A stretch of 64,000 nt of DNA from Aurantiacibacter atlanticus (GCF_001077815.2 NZ_CP011310.1:992001-1056000), one strand, 5' to 3'; numbered from the stretch's first letter, positions 53,659 through 62,790 are shown. A program made the numbers and translations. The notes: generated by a model not told the origin, from the letters alone.

Positions 53659-55110
53659 ATGGCAGCCAGAAAAACCCTCGTGAACCCGGTGCTCTTCTCA
53701 AAGCACTTCGGCGTGAGCACCGTGGCGCTCGCCAAAGCCAAGTTGCTTGATCCCGTGCTCAATAGTGACACGAAGCTCTTCATCGATCCTCTGCTTGTCC
53801 CGAAGAGTCAGAATACGAAAATGAAGAAGCAGGGACGGAAGGATCTTGAGAGCGGCTTTCAGAACGTGGTCGGCTTGCTATCCATTTCAGAGAATGAGGG
53901 CGATGTCGCTTGGCGTGGCGCGTTCAATGCGCTTGACCTGTCAGAACGGTCAGAAACCGGGCTGGGCTATGGCGGCGCAGGAACAAGCGGCAGCTCCCGG
54001 CCGCCAAAGCTCAGAAACGGAATCCTTCGAACGGCCAAAGAGATCATTGCGCTTGGGGTAAAAGACCCAAGCATGATCCCGCTGATGCCTCTCTTTGAGG
54101 ACGGGGTTGGCCCAGACACGCTCAGCGATATGACAACGAATTTCCTTTTGCCCGTCCTGTGTCAGGTGACTGAGGAATTCTGCGCAGCTAACAAAGTCCC
54201 TGTTCGCGCTTTTGGCAAGAAATACGGCAACCGCAATCTGCCCGAAAATCCGTTCCAGACCGACAAGCCCGTTATCATGGTGCCGCGCGATATTCTTCGT
54301 GACTTACCTCTCGCCGCTGACTGGTCGGATGTCAGCCGTGTAGTCATGGAAATTCAGGAAATCCGGGACGCGGTGAACAGCATGTTCGGGAACCTCGCCA
54401 AGGCTACCCTGTCACAGAAGAAGGCAGCGCTGCGGAGAGCCGTGCTTTCGTCGGAATCGCTACTTCGCGAACTGATCGAAGCCGTGGGAGTCGCCGCTGA
54501 AAGCTATGATGAGAAAGCCGACCTAGACGGATACTTTCAGTTCCGCCGAATCCTCAGTGAAGACCCTACGCCCTATGTCGGAGCGCTAAGCAATCCCGCT
54601 ACGAAGGATGCTTCGACGCTCCTCGAAACGGTCATGACCATCGTGGAAACGTTCCAGGGCTTGGTCGAAGACAACAACATGTGGGAGCTGCTCTGGCACG
54701 GCAGCACGCATAGGCACGAACGGGCTAGTCAGCTGCTCTTCTTCGCAATCGCCAACGTCATGTGCACGGTGAACGACGTTGACATCTCGCCAGAGACTAA
54801 CTCAGGCGGCGGACCGGTAGACTTCAAATTCTCCACGGGCTTTCGTGGGCGCGTCCTTGTCGAGATGAAGCTTTCCAAGGGGCGCGTGGAGCATGGCTAT
54901 AAGACGCAGCTGGAAATCTACAAAAAGGCAGCGACCACCTCCCAAGCGATTTTCGTCATCATGGATATTGGTGGCATGGGTCGAAAGTTGCGCAAGATCG
55001 AAAAGCTAAAACAGGACGCAGAAGCACGCGGTGAACGGACTTCGGAAATCGTGGTCATCGATGCTCGCCGGAAAGCCTCAGCAAGCGTGCGAAACAATTC
55101 GATGTTCTAA
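53659..55110 (+). CDS. predicted PD-(D/E)XK nuclease-like defence protein
   Basis: A 483-residue protein without a family I can name. The N-terminal ~250 residues (LVNPVLFSKHFGVS, TKLFIDPLLVPKS, PLFEDGVGPDTLSDMTTNFLLPVL) form a conserved-looking domain. The C-terminal part has GGGPVDFKFSTGFRGRVLVEMKLSKG, fitting the D...ExK core of PD-(D/E)XK nucleases, then a helical stretch. ATG 53659 has GGATGGAGAG upstream; an upstream start at 53602 would add 19 residues of poor quality. It is convergent with a type IIG enzyme gene 26 bases away. A defence role is inferred from motif and position. Confidence 0.65.
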   Translation: MAARKTLVNPVLFSKHFGVSTVALAKAKLLDPVLNSDTKLFIDPLLVPKSQNTKMKKQGRKDLESGFQNVVGLLSISENEGDVAWRGAFNALDLSERSETGLGYGGAGTSGSSRPPKLRNGILRTAKEIIALGVKDPSMIPLMPLFEDGVGPDTLSDMTTNFLLPVLCQVTEEFCAANKVPVRAFGKKYGNRNLPENPFQTDKPVIMVPRDILRDLPLAADWSDVSRVVMEIQEIRDAVNSMFGNLAKATLSQKKAALRRAVLSSESLLRELIEAVGVAAESYDEKADLDGYFQFRRILSEDPTPYVGALSNPATKDASTLLETVMTIVETFQGLVEDNNMWELLWHGSTHRHERASQLLFFAIANVMCTVNDVDISPETNSGGGPVDFKFSTGFRGRVLVEMKLSKGRVEHGYKTQLEIYKKAATTSQAIFVIMDIGGMGRKLRKIEKLKQDAEARGERTSEIVVIDARRKASASVRNNSMF

Positions 55111-55136
55111 CGGGGACAATCCCGACTGCCAGTCCC

Positions 55137-58025
55137 CTAAAAGCTTAGTTCTAGATGCCCGTCCCAATCATCTACTTCAGCGCGCTCCTCAGGCGTCAAA
55201 GCGTAGAGGTCGTATATATGCTGATCGATACTCTCGAGGCTGGCCTTGATTGTGCGTCGGTGAACCGCTCTCACTTGTTCGCTTTTCGCACCATCATGCG
55301 CAGCCAAAGACGAGCAAATCGATCTTGCCGCTTCAGCAACTAAGTCGACGCGGTTTTTACCATCACCGATTTGATCTTCCATCACAATTGGGAGGGCATC
55401 AAGGTCTACCTTCTTCACTTGTGCGATGCTGTCCTGATTGGTCAGCATCCGCTCGGCAAAGATGTAGCCAATTAGGCGAGAGTTGAGCAGTGCAAGAAGA
55501 TAGTGCTCGCTTATGCTCGAGTCGCCGAAAGTGAAATACAAAGACTGCTCAGGGAAGATACCACTTTCATCAAAAGCTGCGATGAGACGAGATCCAGTTT
55601 TTCGGATCAGTAATTTTGGGCTCCAGCCTAACTTGGCCTTATCAGTTGTTCGGCCCGTTATATTCTTTTTATCGAAATCAAAATAAAGTGGGTTCCCGAC
55701 CCGAAATTTTGATATGGATGCACCCTTTAGTACCTCAATCTGTTTCGCATTCTGACGGGCATTGGTAATCATGGTTGATTTCCCACCGAACCCAGAAGTC
55801 GTTTGAATAAGCTGTCCAAGCGGTTTTGCCGTCCCGCTCGCCTCCAGTCGTACCAACGCTTTCCCTAAGGCTAGAGCATCAAGATCCTCAAACCGGAAAC
55901 GGTTAGCCCCATTCAGGAGAGACGCCTGAGGAATCGACCGTCTATGCCCGGTGTAGTCCCCGATCAAAGTTTTTTCGCGAGAGCTTGGCTTTCTGTTCTC
56001 GATTCCGAAGATCAGCGTATCGGCGGTGACACCAGGGAATGGCGCACGATATAGCACCTCCCCTAGGGCCACATTCTTCAAAATCTTTTGCCTGAGCCCC
56101 AAGAATTGGTCGTTCTTTCCAAAACGGTCCGGCACGATGAAGCTAAATCTGCCGCCATCTTTGGTTATCGTGAGCCCCATGGAAATGAAGTATTCATACA
56201 TGTTCGGCATGTACGTATTTCCGTCAAACTTCCTTATGAGGTGCTCTTGTTCTTCATTTGAAAGAATGTCGTTCCCGAACTTCCCCGTCAAAGATACCCA
56301 TGGTGGATTTCCGATTACAGCGCCGAAACCGCCTTCAGTCTTGAAAAAGGGAAACTCGGACTTCCAATCAAAACTGTTGATGCGATATAAGTCTTCTTCA
56401 CCGAACAGATCGCTTGAAATCTGCTGGTAAAAGTCCGGACCAATTAGGGAGTTCCCGCATTTGATGTTCTCTCCGAGATCGGGAAGTGCCCGAATGCGGA
56501 ACAGGTCCATTTGACGAGCCATTGCGTCTGCGGTCTCGCCTTCGAGCACCTTTAGAAGTAGTGAAAGTTTGGTCACTTCGACCGCCTGTGGATCGATGTC
56601 TACACCATAAATGTGCGCCAAGAGGATACGTCGACGCTCTGCGATGGTTAGGCGCCAGTCATCTTCACCGACCTCCAACAGTTTCGGGTCTTTTCCGCCC
56701 AAGTGTTTTTGTGGCCCCTCGCTCACGTAAGCATCGCGATACCAATCTAGTAAGAACTGGTATGCCCCAATCAGAAACGAACCTGACCCACACGCGGGAT
56801 CCACAACTCGAAGGGGGGCTGCGTTCTTGACTCTTCCATCCTGACCAGACGCCTGAGCCGGTGTTTTTCCAGCAAGCAAGGGCTCCAGAGTCTTGGCAAC
56901 AATGTGATTCACCACGTAGCTGGGCGTGTAATATACGCCGCCGGCCTTTTTGACTTCTGGCTTTTCTTCAATGGTGGCGCGAGAGCCAGAGAGCCGAATG
57001 ACCTTTCCGAGAAAACGCTCGTAGACCTGCCCAAGAATATCCGCTGGCAGAACTGAGAACTCGTACGGACTCTCTGGGTAATACAGATTCTTGATTACCG
57101 GCTTGAGAACTTTGTCGTCTATCTCAAGGTCGAGGGTGAACGTGTCCAGAGTTTCAGGTGATCCGTCTCCCTTTTTGAAGTGAAACAGCCCGGAATTGTA
57201 TCGATCATCCGCCTTGCGAAACAGGGCAGTTAGACCCTCGTAGATGCCCTTTTTGTCAGCAATGCTTTGAAGCTGACCATACTTCTCTATTCCTCGGTCT
57301 TCCGCGATCCGAAGGAACACAATGCGATCGATAATTCTCTGAACCGCAGCATTGAGTTCCCTTACGTCAAGCTGTCGATTTCTAAGGGCTATGTTCTTGG
57401 CGAGCATACTCCGCCAGTTTTCGATCTCCGCGAGAAACGCATCATCGACTTCGGCCGTCCCTCGCTTCCGCCGGTTGTCGGCAGCGTATTTATCGAAGGA
57501 TCCCTTTAAGACAGCTTCGCGTGAGAAAATCTCAGCGATTTCATCCCACTTGTCGATGTAATCTTCAAAGGTGAAATACGCCGTCCGAGCAATGCTGGCC
57601 TTGTCATTCTTCTCGGGTTTGACCCGGCAATCGTAGACGGCGAACTCTTCAAAATCGGTGAGAATCGAAAGAGATAGCTTGGCGCTCCAGGCATACCTGC
57701 GAATTTGGAAGGCTGGGCCAACGTCCTGCTTTATGTTTACCGATGGCTTTTTCGCTTCCAGAAAAAACTTTCGCGTGCCTCCAATACGGAAGGCATAGTC
57801 GGGCGCCTTGGTATTCCCACCGATCTTGAGTGCATCTTCATGCACCACATCCTTGTAAGCTTCAGCATAGCCCTGCTCGTTGTCGATGTCCCAACCGAGA
57901 GCCTTGAAGAACGGGTCGATGAACTCCCTACGGACCTGAGTTTCGTTGTAGGAGCTGGCTTGGTAAGCATCTTTGTGAAGGCGGAAGCGTTCAACTAGAT
58001 CACTGATTATCTTTGGTGCAGGCAT
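55137..58025 (-). CDS. type IIG restriction-modification enzyme (Eco57I/BpmI-like, single chain)
   Basis: A 962-residue fusion of nuclease, methyltransferase and target-recognition parts. The N-terminal PD-(D/E)XK site is P75-D76 (KAPDYAFR) with E90-A-K92 (FFLEAKKPS). A helical connector follows. The N6-adenine methyltransferase has motif I DPACGSGSFLIGAY near residue 407 and motif IV GNPPWVSL near 573. The C-terminal TaqI-like recognition domain (KNITGRTTDKAKLGWSPKLLIRKTG, YLLALLNSRLIGYIFAERML) completes it. It methylates one strand of its site and cleaves at a distance, as the class does. MPAPKIISDL at 58025 is chosen; an in-frame start at 58073 would add 16 residues. Confidence 0.85.
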   Translation of the reverse strand: MPAPKIISDLVERFRLHKDAYQASSYNETQVRREFIDPFFKALGWDIDNEQGYAEAYKDVVHEDALKIGGNTKAPDYAFRIGGTRKFFLEAKKPSVNIKQDVGPAFQIRRYAWSAKLSLSILTDFEEFAVYDCRVKPEKNDKASIARTAYFTFEDYIDKWDEIAEIFSREAVLKGSFDKYAADNRRKRGTAEVDDAFLAEIENWRSMLAKNIALRNRQLDVRELNAAVQRIIDRIVFLRIAEDRGIEKYGQLQSIADKKGIYEGLTALFRKADDRYNSGLFHFKKGDGSPETLDTFTLDLEIDDKVLKPVIKNLYYPESPYEFSVLPADILGQVYERFLGKVIRLSGSRATIEEKPEVKKAGGVYYTPSYVVNHIVAKTLEPLLAGKTPAQASGQDGRVKNAAPLRVVDPACGSGSFLIGAYQFLLDWYRDAYVSEGPQKHLGGKDPKLLEVGEDDWRLTIAERRRILLAHIYGVDIDPQAVEVTKLSLLLKVLEGETADAMARQMDLFRIRALPDLGENIKCGNSLIGPDFYQQISSDLFGEEDLYRINSFDWKSEFPFFKTEGGFGAVIGNPPWVSLTGKFGNDILSNEEQEHLIRKFDGNTYMPNMYEYFISMGLTITKDGGRFSFIVPDRFGKNDQFLGLRQKILKNVALGEVLYRAPFPGVTADTLIFGIENRKPSSREKTLIGDYTGHRRSIPQASLLNGANRFRFEDLDALALGKALVRLEASGTAKPLGQLIQTTSGFGGKSTMITNARQNAKQIEVLKGASISKFRVGNPLYFDFDKKNITGRTTDKAKLGWSPKLLIRKTGSRLIAAFDESGIFPEQSLYFTFGDSSISEHYLLALLNSRLIGYIFAERMLTNQDSIAQVKKVDLDALPIVMEDQIGDGKNRVDLVAEAARSICSSLAAHDGAKSEQVRAVHRRTIKASLESIDQHIYDLYALTPEERAEVDDWDGHLELSF

Positions 58026-58686
58026 GCATCTCCTATTGCACGCTGCCGGTGAGCCGAAAAGTGACTTCGACATCGGTCCGGTGGCGGGACAGCACTGTGA
58101 AGTAGTGATAGGCTCCTCATCTCATGCCGGAGCCCATTCGCTCGCGCTCCACTGGCAAGCATGAGACTGATCTCCATGGATCACGGGTCAAGCCACTTGC
58201 CTGCCATTCGATCTCCTCTTGTCCTTCAACCGGCCGCGCATCTGTCAGCCGACATCACCCGTCCCTAGACTGAGGCAAACGAATGGCAGTATCTGGCGGA
58301 CGGCCGGATGGCGCCCAACGTCTATTAGCAAGGCGCCTGCCAATCGGCACCTTTCAGCCCTTGGTCATCGCAAACCTGCCAGTCCGTCATCGTGAAGGGT
58401 TCTGTACGCCTCCGGCGCCCGGAACCCTTCACGATTGCTGACTTTCCGGCTCAAGCACCAGCAGTGGGAAATCAGACTTTCGTGCTTCGGCCGACCTCGC
58501 AAAATCAAGCAAGGAATGGGTTCTAAAGTCACCTTTGACCATTGACGCCTTTGCTCTCTGGTTTCACGTTGAGTGAGGGGGAATAGTCAGCGCCTGCAGT
58601 TAAGCCCCCCCGCCATCTGATGTTGGCGGCATTGCTAGGTCGTCACCGTCGATCCTTCTTGGAAGAGGGACGACAATAAGGGGGGA
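58026..58686. other. 661 bases without a supported gene, with a 12-bp inverted repeat
   Basis: Divergent intergenic region between the type IIG gene and the two-gene ATPase unit. It contains the perfect inverted repeat CGTGAAGGGTTC (58391-58402) / GAACCCTTCACG (58422-58433) with a 19-base spacer and no T-tract, so not an obvious terminator. It presumably carries promoters for both flanks. Confidence 0.6.
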
Positions 58687-58977
58687 ATGATGGGGCAGGA
58701 TGAAACGGGGGCACCGGAAGAAGCGGCGACCCCCGAAATGCTTGCGGCACTGGCCGCGCCACAGGTTGAACAGGCGGATTCGCCCGAAGTGTTCCTTTCG
58801 ACCCTCTCAGAGACCCTCAGTGCGTCGGACGATGTCGACGTCGATCTTGCCGACATCCTGTCCGATCAACTGCTGACGGTTACGCCACATGCTGATGCCA
58901 TAGCCAATGCCAAGGCCGCGATCGTCGCGCTCGCGGCGAAACGCGCTGCACCGGTCGAGGTGCAGTCCGATGGCTGA
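58687..58977 (+). CDS. small acidic partner protein of the ATPase, 96 residues
   Basis: A 96-residue strongly acidic protein (MMGQDETGAPEEAATPEMLAAL, VFLSTLSETLSASDDVDVDLADILSDQLLTV). No family is recognised. A run of G (GGGGGGA) gives a strong Shine-Dalgarno site. Its stop overlaps the ATPase start by 8 bases, so the two are translationally coupled and probably form a complex. Small partner subunits accompany SMC-like ATPases in several known defence systems; that comparison is inference. Confidence 0.65.
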   Translation: MMGQDETGAPEEAATPEMLAALAAPQVEQADSPEVFLSTLSETLSASDDVDVDLADILSDQLLTVTPHADAIANAKAAIVALAAKRAAPVEVQSDG

Positions 58978-61474
58978 TCCGATGCTGTTTCACTCGCTTA
59001 CTCTCGAAGGCTTCCGCGCCTATCTTCAGCCCAAGACCTTCGACCTCAGTAAGAAGCCGTGCCTCGCGATCTTCGCGCCCAACGGCCTCGGCAAATCGAG
59101 CGTCATCGACGCAATCGAGTTTCTGTTCTCCGAACATGGCACGCTAGAACGTCTCGGGCAGCGCACTTTGAACAACCAGGCCGGACCGCCCGCGCTCGAG
59201 CACAATGGCGCGCAGGCGGCTGGCATCGCGCCGATGGTCAAATTTAGCACGATCACTGGCAAGACGACCGTCGAGGGCAGTCGCACCGCTACCGGAAATC
59301 TTCGCCCGATCCATCCGGCTGCGACCGCGATGAAAGCCGGGTTCGTCGTCTCGCCGATCATCCGCGGCTATACGCTGCGCACTTTCGTCGAAACGCATAG
59401 TCCCGAGAATCGCTACAGCGAAGTGGCGAGCTGGCTGCAGCTTTCGCCGCTGGTGGAAGTGCAGAAAAACCTCCGTCTTTTGCGCCGCGATGTGAAGGCT
59501 GCTGCCGAGAGTACCACCGAACAGGTTCGCCTTGCCGGTCTCTTACGAACGGAGACCGCACAGGCTGTTCAGGCGTGGGATGACGCGACCGTGCTCAATT
59601 TTGTCAACGTGAGCGTCATCGGTCCGCTTGATCCCGAGCTAGCGCTCGCAGCGCTCTCTGCCGAGGACGAGAGCTATATCGAGGTCTGCAATCGTGTTGA
59701 TGCGGAGGAAAAGCGGCTCGGTCTCGCCGGCCTCAAACAGATACGCAATTCGCTCATTGCGCTGTGGCAAAAAATCGTCCCCGAGGACGGCGGCGATGCC
59801 AAATATTCGGGCGCCATCGAATCTTTCGATAAGGCGCGGTCTGCGCTGGCCGACGCGAAGGCCACTGAGGTCGTTGAGCGCGACAAGGCGGCGGGCACGG
59901 TCTTCCGGTCTGTTTGGAAGGAAGCCGAGAAGCTGTTTGCCGACGACGCGACCGCGCCCGACGCATGCCCGGTCTGTGCCACGGCAATCGGTGACACTGC
60001 CGCCGGAAGCGTGCCCGCGATCCGCGATCTCCTGACGACCCATCTCGAGGATCTGCAAAGCTACAACGATGCAAGGACCGCCCTGGACAATGCCGAGACC
60101 GCCGCCAGGCAGGCGCACAGTCGGCTCGTAGCGCGTCTTCCCGCGATGATCGATCATTTGTCCGATGACGATGGCGTTGGATTTAAGACTGCGCTCCTCG
60201 CCTACCAAGCCGGCGTTGATGAATGGCCGACCGTTAACGCGCCCGATTCCGCCGCCATCGTCGCTGAGTTGGAGACCCGCCTCGCGGACCTCGATCATGA
60301 AATCGCCGACATCGAGGCGAAACAGGGCGAGCATACTTGGGGCAAGGTCAAGGGCAGCATCGACAGGCTGCTGAATCTCCAAAAGGATGTGGCGCTGGCA
60401 ACCCGCACCTCCGAGCAGTTGACCACGCTGCACGACGCGCTCGTTGCGCAGGCCACGCTCGTTTCGGGAAAAATCCGGGAGAAGGTCCAGTCGCTCCTCG
60501 ATACGCTTCAGGCGCCGATGAACGACATCTACAAGGAGATCCAAGGCGCCGACGCCAAGCCGATCCGGCTTGAACTGCCTGGTGAGGAAGACACCAACCA
60601 GCAGCGTATGCAGCTAGTGATCGATTTTGCGGACAATCGTCAAAGCGTCGCGCCGGCCGGCTATCTCAGCGACTCTCAGATCCATTCGGTCGCGCTCGCG
60701 CTGCGCCTTGCGGCGATCAAGAAGTTCAATAGTGCCGCACCGGTGATTGCGCTGGACGATGTCGTCACGTCCTATGACGCCGATCATCGTCGCGCGATCG
60801 GTGCGCTGCTCGCGAAGATGTTCACCGACTGCCAGATCATCCTTGCCACCCATGACGAACGTTTCTTCAATCATCTAAAGGACCAGCTCGCAGCGAAGGA
60901 CTGGCAGTTCACCCGCATCATCGGACTTGATCCGGCGTATGGGCCTCGCTTCGCCGACCACAAGGTCACCGATGAGATGATCGCCGATCGCTGGGCCAAG
61001 GGAGAATCTGCCGCGAACGAGATGCGTCAAGCGGAGGAGGAATGGCTGCTGGGCATCGCCCGCGGGTTCGGCGTCAATATCCGCATCCGACAGCTTGAAA
61101 AGGCCTACTCATACGAGCGCGCCGAGCTGGCCGCGGCGATCGGCGGCTTCCTTGGCGACCTAAAGCTGACTCCTGCTGATGTGCCGGGCGTGAACAACCG
61201 CTTCATCACTAGCCTTATCAAAGGCGATATTGAGAATTTCGGAAGCCACTTTCAGGACGCCCCATATGGCAACGGCTCGATTGGGGACGAGCAGACGCGG
61301 TGGGACGAGTTCAAGGCGTTCCGGCAGCAATTCGGATGCGTGTGCGGCCGCACCAAGTATCAGCGGCCGTTCGGCCTAAATAAGCCGGTGTGTGCGCATG
61401 ACAAATGCGAGACCCAGTTCGCATTTAGGCCGCCTGTGGCGGATGCAACAGCGGCCGAGGCGGCGGTCACATGA
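58970..61474 (+). CDS. SMC/Rad50-like ABC ATPase with CxxC motif and C-terminal cysteine cluster
   Basis: An 834-residue ATPase of the SMC/RecF/Rad50 type. Walker A is FAPNGLGKSSVIDAIEF (about residues 35-51). A central helical region carries a CPVC motif (C333, C336), placed like a Rad50 zinc hook. The signature-like YLSDSQIHSVALALRLAAIKKF is followed by Walker B VIALDDVVTSYD and an H-loop IILATHDERF. A C-terminal extension ends in CVCGRTKYQRPFGLNKPVCAHDKC, a likely zinc-binding cluster. It shares 8 bases with the upstream acidic-protein gene. It is probably a DNA-sensing component of a defence module. Confidence 0.75.
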   Translation: MADPMLFHSLTLEGFRAYLQPKTFDLSKKPCLAIFAPNGLGKSSVIDAIEFLFSEHGTLERLGQRTLNNQAGPPALEHNGAQAAGIAPMVKFSTITGKTTVEGSRTATGNLRPIHPAATAMKAGFVVSPIIRGYTLRTFVETHSPENRYSEVASWLQLSPLVEVQKNLRLLRRDVKAAAESTTEQVRLAGLLRTETAQAVQAWDDATVLNFVNVSVIGPLDPELALAALSAEDESYIEVCNRVDAEEKRLGLAGLKQIRNSLIALWQKIVPEDGGDAKYSGAIESFDKARSALADAKATEVVERDKAAGTVFRSVWKEAEKLFADDATAPDACPVCATAIGDTAAGSVPAIRDLLTTHLEDLQSYNDARTALDNAETAARQAHSRLVARLPAMIDHLSDDDGVGFKTALLAYQAGVDEWPTVNAPDSAAIVAELETRLADLDHEIADIEAKQGEHTWGKVKGSIDRLLNLQKDVALATRTSEQLTTLHDALVAQATLVSGKIREKVQSLLDTLQAPMNDIYKEIQGADAKPIRLELPGEEDTNQQRMQLVIDFADNRQSVAPAGYLSDSQIHSVALALRLAAIKKFNSAAPVIALDDVVTSYDADHRRAIGALLAKMFTDCQIILATHDERFFNHLKDQLAAKDWQFTRIIGLDPAYGPRFADHKVTDEMIADRWAKGESAANEMRQAEEEWLLGIARGFGVNIRIRQLEKAYSYERAELAAAIGGFLGDLKLTPADVPGVNNRFITSLIKGDIENFGSHFQDAPYGNGSIGDEQTRWDEFKAFRQQFGCVCGRTKYQRPFGLNKPVCAHDKCETQFAFRPPVADATAAEAAVT

Positions 61475-61710
61475 TGCGGATATGTTAGCGGCGTGCCCCG
61501 CCTGAGTTCATGCCCGCTCCTAGGATTGCCTCCGACGAGCCGAGGGGCGGCAATTAGAGCGCAAAGCTGACGCAACCTAATCCGCTCTCGGATGTCTGCT
61601 TACCTCGGTCGCATTCCAGAAAGCAGCCTGACCGGATTGTCCTCTAAGGCAGTCATTCTCGTCCTCCCTCAATTGGCTGACAGGGTAGTCCCGGCCTTCT
61701 CATTTCCGAG

Positions 61711-61815
61711 TCAGCCCCCGATCTCGATGTGGCGTTCGAGAACGAGGAAGATCGGGAAGCTGCCCGCAACTTCATGGATCTCCTGGCGGCAACGGAGGGC
61801 GATGGGGCAGGCTGA
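61711..61815 (+). pseudogene. 3' remnant of the 89-residue acidic protein gene
   Basis: Encodes SAPDLDVAFENEEDREAARN and on to GDGAG and a stop, matching the last 34 codons of 48552-48821 with a few substitutions. No start codon or upstream homology remains, so it marks where the duplication was cut. Confidence 0.8.
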
Positions 61816-62040
61816 TTGCAGCAGGGTCTTGGCACCTTCAGACGCGCACCAGATACCCATCCGGCTTTGTTCGCGAACAGTCCTGAACCAGGTCAGCTGA
61901 GGACGGCAACCCGTTCCTTTCCGGCTGTGTTGGCAGCTGCGCTGCCTGCCCGCCCCACCCGTCATGAACAGGTTCCCCTTCGGCCTTACAGGCCTGCGGT
62001 GCAGTCCTCCCATGACCTGCTTCTTTCAGATGTTCGCAAG

Positions 62041-62057
62041 CCGGAGATGGTCTCCGG
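62041..62057 (+). promoter_or_regulatory. conserved hairpin in the ssb leader, copy B
   Basis: CCGGAGA-TGG-TCTCCGG, identical to 49102-49118, the same distance (within one or two bases) before ssb. Confidence 0.5.
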
Positions 62058-62083
62058 TTTGAGGAACTGAAGGAACTTTCATC

Positions 62084-62482
62084 ATGACCAATATCGCAAT
62101 CCTCACCGGCCGCATCGCCCGCGATCCCGATATCCGCGAGACCAAGGGCGGCACCAATGTCACCGGGATCACCGTCGTCACTGATCGCCCTGCGCGCGAC
62201 AAGGATGGCAAGACCTACAAGGACGAGAACGGCTACACCGCCAAGGAAAGCGAGTTCCACCGGGTGACCTGCTTCAACGGCCTTGCGAAGACCGTCGGCC
62301 AGTACTGCTCCAAGGGCCAGCTGGTTTCGGTCCAGGGCCGCATCCACTACACTCAGTGGGAGGACAAGGACGGGGTCACCCGCTACGGTACCGAGATCCT
62401 CGCCGACAAGGTCGACTTCCTCTCCCGCGGCAATGGCTCGGGTGACGACAACGACAACACCGACGCTCCCGAGATCGACTGA
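62084..62482 (+). CDS. ssb: single-stranded DNA-binding protein, copy B
   Basis: A 132-residue SSB nearly identical to copy A. Differences are a substitution in RDPDIRETK and a shorter acidic tail (NGSGDDNDNTDAPEID, four residues fewer). The OB fold is intact and the canonical DDDIPF tip is again absent. Two almost equal SSBs on one element could mix in tetramers. Confidence 0.92.
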   Translation: MTNIAILTGRIARDPDIRETKGGTNVTGITVVTDRPARDKDGKTYKDENGYTAKESEFHRVTCFNGLAKTVGQYCSKGQLVSVQGRIHYTQWEDKDGVTRYGTEILADKVDFLSRGNGSGDDNDNTDAPEID

Positions 62483-62505
62483 TCTCTCTCGTCAATCGAT
62501 CCTCT

Positions 62506-62545
62506 GAAGGGGGCCCGTTGCAACCGAACGGGGCCCCTTCTTGCG
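62506..62545 (+). terminator. Rho-independent terminator after ssb copy B
   Basis: GAAGGGGGCCCGTT (62506-62519) pairs with AACGGGGCCCCTTC (62527-62540) with one mismatch over a 7-base loop, then TTGCGTTG. The T-tract is weak. Confidence 0.75.
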
Positions 62546-62570
62546 TTGTTCAAACTCTCTGGCGGGGGAG

Positions 62571-62730
62571 GGGCCTGGCTCACGGTTGTCCCATTCTGAT
62601 GGCCGTACAACCGGCGCGTCAAGGACGGCAGGGACCCACCATTTTGCCTCCCCTTCGCTGCGCTACGGTTCGACAAAATCGTTTCCCCTACCGCCGCTTC
62701 GCGGTCGCCCTTCAGGGCGATCCCTGACCC
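62571..62730 (+). other. conserved non-coding element, copy B
   Basis: Counterpart of 50000-50163. ATTTTG and CAAAAT can pair across the CCTCCCCTTCGCT block. The TCGCCC-TTCA-GGGCGA hairpin keeps its stem with a changed loop. Confidence 0.6.
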
Positions 62731-62755
62731 GCCGGTCGCACGCCCATCCGTCCTG

Positions 62756-62787
62756 CTCCTGCCGTCAACGGCAGACATCAGGAGGAT
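62756..62787 (+). promoter_or_regulatory. Shine-Dalgarno-sequestering hairpin, copy B
   Basis: CTCCTG (62756-62761) pairs with CAGGAG (62779-62784), within the AGGAGG Shine-Dalgarno site. The inner stem CCG/CGG encloses TCAA. An alternative is CTGCCG/CGGCAG, which competes with the outer stem. Confidence 0.65.
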
Positions 62788-62790
62788 ATC

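Larger units (their letters stand above)
61475..62083. other. 609 bases with only a gene remnant and the ssb leader
   Basis: The first ~235 bases look like unique spacer. From 61711 the sequence matches copy A of the ssb cassette: a 34-codon remnant of the 89-residue gene, then the ssb leader with its CCGGAGA/TCTCCGG hairpin. Confidence 0.6.
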
